From Branchiostoma floridae (lineage: Eukaryota; Chordata; Leptocardii; Amphioxiformes; Branchiostomatidae): 64,000 nt of DNA. This document shows, one piece after another, positions 22,601 to 32,989 of this stretch (the first letter of the stretch is position 1; each line of letters begins with the position of its first letter). The stretch covers positions 10,871,900 through 10,935,899 of the forward strand of contig NC_049986.1 of the NCBI RefSeq assembly GCF_000003815.2, in the 5' to 3' direction. The translations under genes and the position numbers were made by a program. The notes under the pieces were generated by a model that saw nothing but the letters and a program-made list of their open reading frames with translations, searched no databases and had not been told where the DNA came from.

Positions 22601-24874
22601 AGTGGTCTGCAAGCTTTTGAGACACGGGCCCAACACCACCTGCTCATCATGCAGGAACACTTGCACCCCGACCAATCGAATGGGGGTGTCTCTCGCAAAT
22701 GTGCACACTGCTCTAGACAAGGGGACACCCATCGACTTTCAAGGGGATACTTCTCTTGAAATGGGGATGTCCTTCCCTTTATAACTTGGCAGCTGTGAAA
22801 CACGGAGTAGCAACAGACCTGGAATACTATTTCGTGGCTAATATATAATACAGAATGACGAAGTTATAGAAATGATAAACTAACCAGCACGTTATCGGGT
22901 TTCAGATCCCTGTGTGCAATGGGGTCTGGCAGCGTGTGCAGGTAGTGCAGCGCATGCGCGATCTGGCCGCCTAGTTTCCACACGATGTTCGCGGTCAAAC
23001 CTTGTCGTTCCGGAGTCTTCCGTCTCTCTACGTAATCCAGCAGGCTATCAGGGAGATACTCCATCACTGGGGAACACAAGGGAAAACCTCATGATACCGT
23101 CACTAATAGTCACTGTATAAACGTATAGACCCACCAACCCAGATTGAACTGGGACAGCGACAGGTATTGACTTCATGGCACTTTTGATCCACTACTGACG
23201 CCACACTCCGATCCCTAAAAATCAGTGTTCGTCAGAGTCCGGATAAAAAAAGAAAACTACTGTAGAAAGTACTAGAAACTTAATGAGTCATTCCCATGTA
23301 TTACATGTAGCTGGTACTCTTTTCGTGAAATACATTATGTTGTATGCTGTAAATGAAAAAAAGTATTTTAAGCGCAGAATAATCAAACGGAATAAGAACT
23401 GTGTAATATCAACGGAAGCTTTGAACGTACCGATAAATTGGTTCCCTGCTTTTAAGTCGTACTTGCCAACGTCTTCGGACAGGTGACCAGTGCCACGGAA
23501 TGCCACAATATTCTCATGGCTCAGATGCCTAAGGGATATAAAAAAAATTAATCAGCGTACGGGAGTGATATTCATATTCATTAAAAGTATTGAAATCTTA
23601 TAAAAGTATATATACAACTGTATCATGTTAAACGACATTCCACATCAGTCTTGTGACAGGACATCATTCACGAAATTCGGCGAAACATAAAGAAACCTTC
23701 AATTGAACTTTCTTTGAGCATAAACTTATGTTTTCTTTTCAAATATATGGAATAAAAGGATGGTTCAACACTCAATATAAGGAGAGTATTTGTTTTACTG
23801 TGGCAGCTTCTTTTCTTTTGGATAGAAAGAAGGCAGCCTCTTAAGCTTGCCGTCAAAGCATTTTTGTTTATGTCTTCTTGCAACAGCTATCTCTTTGTTT
23901 CATGTCAAAAACGACGCTGGCATGTTGGTCTACGTTCCGCATTCCACGCTACGTTAACCAGATGTCAACCAATCACGTCCCCGCCTACGATCAGGAGGCA
24001 ACGTGATTGGTTGGTAACTTCCCCTTCTATAACAGGTGGAAGTGTATCTGATTGGCTGAGGGCTGGCAAGGCTGAAAAAGCCAGAGGGACAGATCTAGAT
24101 CGCAAGTCAATTCGCCAAATATGTAGGATACAAAGAAAAGTAACGTTTCTGGTACGAGAAAGTGTATTACGAGTGCGTCTGTTTGTATGTATTTTTTTCT
24201 TATCTGTTGCAGCCCAGAATTTCTTACCTCAAGACACGTTGTTCCACTATTGTCCTGTCACGATTCATCTGCACTTTAACAGCTACAGTCGAGCCTTTCA
24301 ATCGGGCTTTGAAGACCTTACAGGGAGACAATGAAGATAAAAATCCATTTGATACTTGTTGATCGTCAATCATTATACTATAAAACATTTTACCATCAAC
24401 GCTGTGTGACCTGGCCTTTTCTGTCCAATTTGGTCAGAAATTAGGATGGATTTATCTATCTTTTTTTAATTACAAGTCTCCAACATTACAAAATGCGCAA
24501 TACAGTGATTGTATATAGTTACGTTTGTCCTCGACAATTTATCTACTTATTAGGTGTATAAAACTGCCATTTCATTTAATCAAGTCGATGGATGTCCCGG
24601 ATAAAGGTGAAGAAGCACAACACCATACCTTTGCGAAAGCTCCTTCTCCGAGCTTTTCCCATGGCTGGGTAAGGTCTTCTTGGCGTACTGTGTTCTGCTC
24701 AGTAGTTAGCAACCATTCTATTTTATCTCTGGCCAACACACAATGTTGTCTGGCAGGGTGGCCGTCCGCAAGAAGCAACAGCGCAGAGTCAATGTCCTCT
24801 AGAACTGAGCTTAGCGTGGATTCGAATCCTTGCCCCTCGAACCTGCAGTTCTTCCCAGTTCCGACAGGTGGCAT
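16687..24874 (-). CDS. TKL-like protein kinase fused to a Nudix-like C-terminal region, 737 aa, complete
   Basis: Thirteen exons join in phase with GT/AG ends: 24874-24629, 24316-24228, 23528-23431, 23066-22885, 22128-22039, 21540-21399, 20748-20455, 19898-19795, 19433-19298, 18879-18756, 18355-18147, 17511-17363 and 17037-16687. Start MPPVGTGKN follows an in-frame stop. Residues about 72-380 are a kinase domain: glycine loop LGEGAFAKVF, VAVK with Lys96, HRDLKPDN with Asp198, DFG with Asp219, WRAPE with Glu245, MFSYGLLLGYLITG and a final TARPTSGDV. All catalytic residues are present, so it should phosphorylate Ser/Thr. Residues 255-282 are an acidic insert after APE. Residues about 500-737 resemble Nudix proteins: a FGLHVAIL/FIFARRA strand pair, then ESCSVKDYV and AARGLDEELRVGL, a degenerate Nudix box that keeps the Glu pair but not the RE. 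Kinase identity is firm; the Nudix call is moderate. No vertebrate counterpart is known to me. Confidence 0.85.
17392..17403 (-). promoter_or_regulatory. CTCF-like motif inside coding exon 12
   Basis: On the gene strand CCGCTAGGGGGC occurs within codons for AARGL. It is identical to the core of the intronic repeats and close to the vertebrate CTCF consensus core. Binding is inferred only. Confidence 0.25.
17613..17678 (+). repeat. tRNA-derived pseudo-tRNA/SINE head
   Basis: A perfect T-arm, CCCGGG-TTCGATC-CCGGGT, with B box and an A-box-like TGGTTTGCACGTTGG precede and follow an ACTTGTAAT anticodon loop (TGT, Thr-like). The 3' acceptor side TGTCCGC has no matching 5' strand, so it is not a functional tRNA gene and more likely a SINE head. 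It lies in an intron, antisense to the gene. Confidence 0.55.
17880..18092 (-). repeat. tRNA-derived SINE in intron, with body matching exon 11 in antisense
   Basis: Reading the minus strand from 18092: a tRNA-like head with A box TAGCTCAACTGGTAGCAG, then a body, then CGTCTTTCAGAAGGGACGTA at 17909-17930, which matches 19 of 22 bases of the core of the 5S-SINE at 25290-25311. Body positions 17954-18017 match the complementary strand of exon 11 (18236-18298) with about five differences, all transitions. Confidence 0.65.
22403..22473. repeat. Two back-to-back palindromic hairpins
   Basis: 22403-22446 forms a stem of 14 bp (CTTGAACAACCGCA with its inverse), one mismatch, then 6 bp more around a TT loop. 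22446-22473 forms a perfect 13-bp stem (GTCTTGAACACTT) around AA. Both lie in an intron of the kinase gene. Confidence 0.8.
23965..24014. promoter_or_regulatory. Inverted CCAAT/ACGT pair in an intron
   Basis: CAACCAATCACGT at 23966-23978 and its inverse ACGTGATTGGTTG at 24001-24013 face each other over 22 bp; a third CTGATTGGCT lies near 24049. Could be NF-Y sites of an internal promoter, or a small palindrome. No functional evidence. Confidence 0.3.
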
Positions 24875-25117
24875 TTCTCAGCAAAACTCGACAGGGAAAT
24901 ACTTCGATGTTGTACCAGGAGGCGTCATGGAGTATATGTAGTACCTAAATGACATTCATAATGTGAAACTTAGGACATTACTTTACACTCATGATGTTTA
25001 TTTTTTTTCTTTGAATATGTATGTCCATAATGTTGTTTTATGTGTTGCGATAGATAGGGAACCTCTGTCAGTTCTAGTATTTTCTACACTTAAATTGTCT
25101 CCTTGTTCCTTGTTTCT

Positions 25118-25430
25118 AACAAGGACGTTATATGAGATCTCATATAATTAGCTACGGCCGCGTGGCGCGTTGGTACACCCGATCCCTCGATCTCGGAAGT
25201 TAAGCAACGCGACGGTCCGGACAGTGCTTGGATGGGAGACCAACCAAGGACGTCCGGATTGCTGTAGCCTCACGAAGTTTCCACGAAATCGTCTTCCGGG
25301 AGGGACGTAAAACGGGGGTCCCGTGCTCGAGGAGGTGCCTCGACCACGTTAAACAGCCTCATTACTCATACTGGGTACCTACTGGCTGGCAAAATACACC
25401 AGATGATTATTATTATATAACGTCCTTGTT
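25118..25430 (+). mobile_element. 5S-rRNA-derived SINE inserted in a 40-bp palindrome
   Basis: 25151-25269 is 119 nt long with the ends (GCTACGG...CTGTAGCC), A box (CTCGGAAGTTAAGCA) and C box (TGGATGGGAGACC) of 5S rRNA. The 5' third is diverged and no T-run follows, so it is not a 5S gene. A body with core CGTCTTCCGGGAGGGACGTA and an ATT-repeat tail follow. ATATAA flanks it as a 6-bp target duplication (25142-25147, 25415-25420). Removing the insert rejoins AACAAGGACGTTATATGAGA with its exact inverse, a perfect 40-bp palindrome. Confidence 0.85.
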
Positions 25431-26272
25431 TCTACATGCTACAAAAAATATGACAATACACGTGGATAACAGTTATCAGCAAAAAAAGACTTAATAACAG
25501 CCAGTTCACCTTTATTCGCTGAGTAAAATGAATAACAACAGGATGTAAAAGGATATCTGTGGTTTCGAACTGTAATATTTTCAAATGTTACATTTTGTAT
25601 GACTCACGGGCCTCATGGGTATAGGTTAACCCACTTGAATAGCAATGTAGTTTGATATAACAACGGACATAGGTTATCGCACGAATAAAGGTGATCTGGG
25701 GTTAAGTACGAGTGGTCGTCATAAGTTGAGAACTTAGATAACAGCGCACAAATGATTCACTTATATCGCGAAGAAATTGTTTACAATTAAAGGGGCTAAA
25801 AATGGACAAATAATGATAACATACAACAATGATTACCCCCTTACAAGGTAACTGTTTGCGATATTTCCTAGACTTTTTTCGCCTGGCATTCTATCATACT
25901 CGTCCTTTACACCGTTATACATCAAATCCATAAGAAATGCAGTGAAATGAGGTAACTAAAGGAAAGTAAACGAGCAAAACATACGTGACGATAGCCCCAA
26001 TCGCGATCGTTGGTGCACCGAAACCCGGAAGTAAGACCAGCGTGCTCTTTGTGGACTATACCATTTTTGCTATAGGGGTGCCAAAGTGCATGGAAATTAA
26101 CAGGTGTTTATGTGTGCCTTTGCGTATCTGGCAAATATAACATATACAACCTAAGCGTTCTCATAAAAACTAAGTTTATACTGTATCCGTTGTAGATACT
26201 ACTTGCGAAATACAATATGATGAAATGAAGGTAAAGTGATCTATCTTTGCCGTTAAGTGTATATCCTAAAAC

Positions 26273-27218
26273 TAGAGTTCGGCGACCTCATACCTGCATT
26301 AAATATTTAGAGCTTTTGTAAATGTTATGTAAATAACATAGTAAACATACACAATAACACGATGAATGCATGGTGGTGTTCATCGGTGTGCTTACACATG
26401 TAACATATATTATGAAATTAAAAAAAATCCAATCAGCTTTTGCCATTTTTGCATTGATAATGAAAATCAGTTCCTCATTTGGTACCGGTATCTGTCTATG
26501 TTCCACTAGTCATGAATTTATTGAAGTCCAGTTATAGAAAACAATGGAATTACATGTATATGCTAGTAAGCTCCTCATTTATTATGCAAATTGCATCTCC
26601 GTTTTTCTATACATCTTTGCTTAAGCTACTTGCATGCCCCGAATAATGGAAATCCGTTGTTCCTTCTTCAGTTATCTTCTTTAAAAATGCCCCTGCAGTT
26701 CCAAAATTCGACTTAATGGGGCTGAAATTTGTCTTGACGTCAAGAGCTACCTGCCACCCAAATGTCAAGACCGTATCATGTCCGGGACAAGAAATAGTTA
26801 TTTAACAATTTATCATGCAAATGACCTCCTCAATTGCATAACTACTATCTCAGTGTGCATCTTTGTCAAAGCTACCCAGATGTTTTTACAAACATACACC
26901 TGCACTTCCAAACCTAGTCTTTGTATGGCCCAAACTCAGGGCACTTCTTCCCGAGCACAAGAGCTGTCTAACACCCCAAAATCATTACGGTAACCATAGT
27001 TTGTTCAAAATGCGAGATAACAAAGCCGGAATCACCGCTGCAGTACAAAGGGCATCTGCTAGGAAGCCCACATTCAAATCATTTCCAACTTTCACCCCAC
27101 AAACACACCTAGTATGAAACCATTCCATACAGCCGTTCTTAAGTTAACTTGCTGACACGAGACACACAGACAAACGCTAGTGAAAATATGACCTCCATGA
27201 ATATTCACGGATGTAACT
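26273..27218 (+). repeat. Interspersed repeat with inverted ends, copy 2
   Basis: It starts AGAGTTCGGCGACCTCATAC like the copy at 1302 and ends CCTCCATGAATATTCACGGATG. The CTAGGGGGC cores are eroded here, for example CTGCTAGGAAGCCC near 27057. Confidence 0.6.
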
Positions 27219-28191
27219 AGACACTCGGGGATACGCAACTTGAAACTACCATCGACCTGATATTCCCAAATACCATTTTAAAGACAATGGATATAACGTT
27301 AGGTTACATCGCAGGTAAAAGTAAACTAGTGTTGGCATTTTGGGGGGGGGGGGGGGGGTGGACCTCTGCTATCTGGACATAATGGGTCCCACATTTGGCA
27401 CTATGTTGACAAATGACAAAACTCAGTTGTTTGCTGTAAAATGCTTGTAATCTTGAACACACTTTGTTTGATAGAAGCAACATCGAAAACGTACATCAAG
27501 TCAGCATAATCATAAACTTCACAACCTCACATCTAATCAAAATGGCACTTTTCACATTAGCACTATGATATACAAATTATTTCACTACATAATCTATGAA
27601 TGCTTTCCATAAAATCATCATAAAGGGTGAACTAAGCTATCTTTTTGAAGCAAACATTTTGTATTTTATGATAAGGATGCAATGTTCTAACTACTATAGT
27701 CAGCTCACATGCAGCGCTGTAAAACAAATAAATCTACAAAAGAACAATCATTCATAATACTGTGTCAATAAATGTCTCAATTAAAATAAAAAAATTGGAT
27801 ATAATACACAGGAAATACACTGTAAAACATAGAGCCTTTATAAGACATAGATATGCAACACAAATTTGTCATTTTAGACAATTTGTACAGTGACATCTTT
27901 TGTAGAGGATTACCAATGACAATAAGTGGCAAGTAAAAATGTTTTTCAAACATTTGATGACAAATAAGTGATCATTTTAATTCAACACCAATACATGTAT
28001 TTAACAATGTACTGTATGTTTCTAATTATGATGCTATTCCAACATATCATCCATAAATCAACAACTTGTAACTACAGAAAAAGGATAATATGTGATTAAC
28101 GTTACATGTAAATACAGTAATGAGAATTGTGTGATGCAAAACAGTAGTCTCTTGAAAGTGACAGTAACATTCATAATACAATATTATATTA

Positions 28192-28480
28192 CTTCATGAC
28201 TGTTAAAAACTTTATATAGTGATCCAATTTAATTGATTTGGTCCTCATACAGCTTACAAGTTGTCAATCTTTTGGCAAGATGGAATGTTATGTTCCATTT
28301 CGATGTCTTTCAGTTAAGGTGGCAACACAGTTCACAGTCAACCATTACTACTACATCACTTCATGACTGTTAATTAAAACTGATCTAGTTTTGTTCATCA
28401 TACAAGTAGTCAATCTTTTGGCAAGATGAAAATGTAACATTAAAATTTCGATGTCTTTCAGTTGTAACACAGTTAAAACA
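28192..28480 (+). repeat. Degenerate tandem duplication, period about 167 bp
   Basis: CTTCATGACTGTTAA starts both units (28192, 28359), and both carry GTCAATCTTTTGGCAAGATG and TCGATGTCTTTCAGTT. It probably lies in or near the 3' UTR of the Death/SH2 gene. Confidence 0.6.
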
Positions 28481-28686
28481 AGCATAACGTAGTTTTGTAG
28501 TGCAAGACACAGCACACGTGTTCAACTACCATAGAATATATTTCAAGTGCTACGCAGAGTCTTAGACTAGTGCTCGCATTTCTTTACAAGTCTTTGGTTT
28601 TGACCTTGAACTCTAGACCTTCCCACTACAGGGAAAACACTTTTACCCCTATGCCAGTGCACAGTTTCACACAAACCAACATTTGA

Positions 28687-28896
28687 TACTGTAAATGCAT
28701 TTAAGTTTGCTGGGATTTAATTTCGCGGTAGCGGAAAAAACGACTTTTTGCGGTGGTTTTGGGTTTGCGGTTACATCATGCACTGTAGTCTCTTACTGCC
28801 ACAAAAATGTTTGCGGTGATTTTAAGTTCACGGTAAAGTGGCCAAAGCAAAAACTGCGAACATTAAACCACCACGAAAGTTTGTGCATTTACAGTA
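28687..28896. mobile_element. MITE with TACTGTAAATGCA ends, copy A
   Basis: The 210-bp segment begins TACTGTAAATGCA and ends TGCATTTACAGTA, with TA at each outer edge. It is rich in CGCGGTA/GCGGT words. A reverse-oriented copy is at 54356-54566. TA-flanked short inverted ends fit a Tc1/mariner-type non-autonomous element. Confidence 0.7.
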
Positions 28897-28986
28897 ACTA
28901 ATACACTGCAGATTATGACAATTATGTTCTTATAACTGCATAACAAAATATTTAAGCTAAAAACTGCATAGCTACGCCTTTACATT

Positions 28987-31900
28987 CTACCGCGCATTTT
29001 CCTCGTAACCTGTGAAGGTCACATTCAAGGGCAAGTCCTGGCATGGCCGGACACAGAACACGTCCTCGTACACTGGGTTTCCGCTGGTAAGTCGCTTGTT
29101 CACCAGCGTCACCAAGTCAGGGTACGTTTTGGCTGGCTCGTGGTCTGGCACAAACTCCAGATGTGCGTTAAACGGTTCCATGGATGCTGCCACCACTGGA
29201 TTTCCCTGGTATTCAAAATAATGTTCGAAACTGAATTTACGACTATTAGCAAAGGGCCATGAGTACCTTTTGTAATAGTAAGCAGACATCTAAATCTTAA
29301 ATATCAATGGAATCTTTGAAGAGGGCCCACAGGGAGAGATCCTAGCTAAATAACAGTAAATGAAATAGATTCAGCAATTATTATGTTAAACAATAAACTC
29401 ATGAGGACTCTTAATGGTTAGACTATTATCTGGTGTATAAAAATGAACTTTTCCAAAAAGTTTTGGAAACCGTAATGCAAAGTCCAGGTCTGTAACAGTC
29501 CAGGGCTGTAATTGGCCCCTACCCTGTAGGGTGGGCCATACAGAAGTGTGTTTAAATCAAGCTTAATGTATTCATGGGTTGTTTGGATATGGACAATAAC
29601 AGTTAACAACAAATATCAAATAGAGGACTATACAAAAAATTAAATGGACCCATTTCAGGAATAATTCACTGACAATGCTTTAAGTGTTGAATTGGAGAGG
29701 GCTAGCTATACAATTAATGGTGAAGTTGCCTCATAGAAAACATGCTAACCTTCTTTGAGTGAAAGTGTTCACTTGTAAATTTTTTTCTTCTTCATGTTGA
29801 ATATCCCACCTTGATATTGAAGTGCACGGGTTCCTGATCCTCTCCCAGACTCAACCCTACAGAGAATCCGCCCTCTTCTCTCAGACTCTCGCTGAACCTC
29901 ACCAGGAACGTGCTTTTTTTCTGCCCTTTCAGCCGACGGTTCGCCTCGTCTTGGCTCATGTAACCCGCAAACCAGCTATTTTCAAATTCAATAAGACAAT
30001 ATATTAATACAGTGGATTGGACATGCAGCAGAAAGTGATAGCTCAACCATGGCGGCGGCTTTTACCTAACAGAAGGCCTAAGCATTCTTGAGTTGAATCA
30101 CTTAGACTGACTAAAAATCCTTTTTTCCTAAATGGTGTTGTTTAATAGCAAAAAGTTAATACCTTAATGTTCAAAACTAAAACAAAAAATGACTACAGTT
30201 TAAAGTTACCTATCAAGCCTGTTGCCCACTCTGGTGGTTGATCCGTCTATCAAAGACTGGATCTGTCAGATGAAAGTAAAATATTAACGATAATAAATTT
30301 TCAAATGAAGGGACAAATCACACACACAGTGTCACACACACACACACACACACACACACCAACATACAAACACACATACACACACAGTCACACACATGGA
30401 AATATTTTCTTCTTGATTTCTCTAAGCTATCGTATACATAATATGTTTCATTTTTGTAAGGAATGGAATGCGTACCTGTGCCAGACATACACAGTGTCCA
30501 TGTGCATCTGCTTTGAACGGTCCAAACCAGCCAAGAAGGAGCACAAACTTGTCTACCTGTACTTTATCACGCTTGTCACCTAGAAAAGGAAAACAAAATA
30601 TTAAAATGCATTAAATGTGACAAGAAATTGTGAGACAGAAGTTCTGGCAGTGATAGTAGTCACTGAGTGAGTGAGTGAGTGAGTGAGCGAGTGTGTGAGT
30701 GAGTGAGTGAGAGTGAGTGTGTGAGTGAGAGTGAGTGTGTGAGTGACTGAGAGTGTGTGAGTGAGTGACAGTGAGTGAGTGAGAGACTAACTGTTTTAGC
30801 TGAGGGAGTGTATGAGTAAGAGTGATTGAAGAGGTGAGTGTGTAAGTGATTGATTTACTACAGGTAAGTAGGCATGTGAGTGGGAGAAAGTGAGTGGGAG
30901 AAAGTGAGCAAATGAGTTAATGAGTCTATAGCAGTACCTTTTATCCCAAAGACATGTTTAATGAGTTTCAAGGCTTTGTTGTTCTTCAGCTGGGTGGCCA
31001 GTGGGTCATTTGGAAAAGAATTCTTCATAGCTGTCACAAAGTGGAAATAGATCTGTACAACACAGAAATGATAAAACAAATGACTTTGCTATAAGGATTA
31101 GGCTCATATCATTGGATTTCATAGAGTTTCAACTTGCTATTCAAGATTTGCTATAGGTGATTTAATTTTAGCCACTTTAGTCCTAACTACTTGATAACAG
31201 TTACTCAAAAGTCTGCTAAAAGTCTCTAATTTGACTACAAAGCATAGTTTAATTATTAGTACGTATATGTACCTTGAACTCTGCTGAGTTGCCCTTGACA
31301 GTGTACCAAAACTGTTTGGATTCCTCACAGAAGAAATCCTCCTCTATACGGTCCTCTGTTGAACCTTCAAGATGAAAGAAGAAAAAAATTACATTTCTAT
31401 GTATAAAAGAAATGTGTAAAGTTGTACTTGTGAAGACAGACAGAAATAACAGAAAGTGAAGGTTACAGGAAATGGTTCGAAGGTGATAGAATTACTCAAT
31501 CTATCAAGCTAATGGCTGAGTAGCTGACACATTTCAGATCATACAGTCAATGGGAGAGGCACCTGCTACTTTATGCCAAGTTCTGTTTTCTTTTTCTGTT
31601 CAATGTCTCTGAAGCTATTTATTTATATCAGGCCCATTTTGCTTGAAAATACTTCTTTACCTTGAGTTATGTTCACTGCATTGTAACCAAAAGGAGTCAA
31701 ATTTCTCAAATGTAAAATGATTAAAAAAAGTTGAAAGCACCTTGGCTGAACTGTGGAAATGACATGGAAGATGTTGAAGAGAAGGAGGACATCAGAGAAG
31801 GCCCGCCAGTGGCTCCCTGCCTTCCCTGGTCAGACTCTTGTCTCGGCAAGCGACAACTGTCACCGCTGTATCCGCTGTCAGGTACGGGCTCCGACATTGC

Positions 31901-32944
31901 CCTGTCAGGCCGGACTTGGACGGGATAGCGTTCATCAGACTCGGTGGGTCCATCCATTGACTGGGTTCTCTATAAAGATGGGGTCAAACGTTCTTATGCT
32001 TTAAAAAGGTTTGCATGGAGTGGTATTTGGGGTCAGGTGCAATGCTCAACAGTAAATCTAAAGCCCATGACACTCAGTCAGTCATAATGAACAATAAATT
32101 CAGGAGGCTTGCAGCACTAGGGTTTATAGTCTTGTTATGGTTTGCAGATTACACTCAGATTCATTCAATTTTTACATTGTACCTATTGGGTGTCTGGAAA
32201 AACTAGTCTTTAAACACCAACAAAATATACTGAAAATTCCAAGCATTGAAATACAAAATGTACATGTACAAATGTAGATTGGACAATACTATGATTAAAG
32301 GTTCCAATAAGCTCTATGCTATACATCAAAGAATAGACCATCTCTCTCTAAGTCAATGACACTTTAAGCAGTAACTTTTTTTGTTTGTTTGATTGTTTGA
32401 AGCAATTGACAATTTACCATTACATGTACAACATATCCATGTCAGAAAAAACAACATCTTAATTACAATTATTGACAAATAGTAGCAGTTTCCAATCCAT
32501 TCTGGTTTTGCATATACTCAGAGTCTTCTCCCTTCCCCCCCAAAAATTGATAATAATAAAAGTAATATATACAAAATGTACGTGAGGTGACCTTTGTATA
32601 TATCATTGTGATAGTAGTAATTATTTTGATTTTTCCATCTGGCTAATATGATAAAACTATTTATTTCCCTTACCCCTGGATGTGCCCTCACTTGTTCTTC
32701 AGGGTCTTCACCTATGATTATATGGAAAAATGAATATCTTATTACATTTTTATTAGCTCTGTTTTAATTTCATGTCCTCCGAATGTGTGAATTTCTAAAG
32801 CAAGTGAATGACATATCATTCAGCTGACACTTAAGGCATGCACTGATTATTGAATTACAAAAAATTACAACATTTTATTGCCTATGTTATGTCATTTCTC
32901 AGTCTTTTATATATTTGTCTCATTGACAGCAACTTTAAAAAAAA

Positions 32945-32989
<45 letters not shown>

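Larger units (their letters stand above)
17038..24628. other. Introns of the kinase/Nudix-like gene
   Basis: Twelve introns of about 0.1-0.8 kb. The last ones (17038-17362 and 17512-18146) include a tRNA-like element and a SINE; 22129-22884 holds twin hairpins; 23529-24227 holds inverted CCAAT boxes. The others (18356-18755, 18880-19297, 19434-19794, 19899-20454, 20749-21398, 21541-22038) are AT-rich with nothing specific. Confidence 0.6.
24875..28986. other. Spacer between the kinase gene start and the Death/SH2 gene stop
   Basis: No gene recognised. It holds the 5S-SINE with palindrome, the second copy of the inverted-end repeat, a run of 17 G at 27342-27358, a degenerate 167-bp duplication at 28192-28480 and a MITE at 28687-28896. 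The right part should include the 3' UTR of the Death/SH2 gene. Confidence 0.6.

Noticed and set aside
25151-25269. A functional 5S rRNA gene
   Set aside because: The 5' third is diverged, there is no T-run, and a SINE body with tail and target duplication follows.
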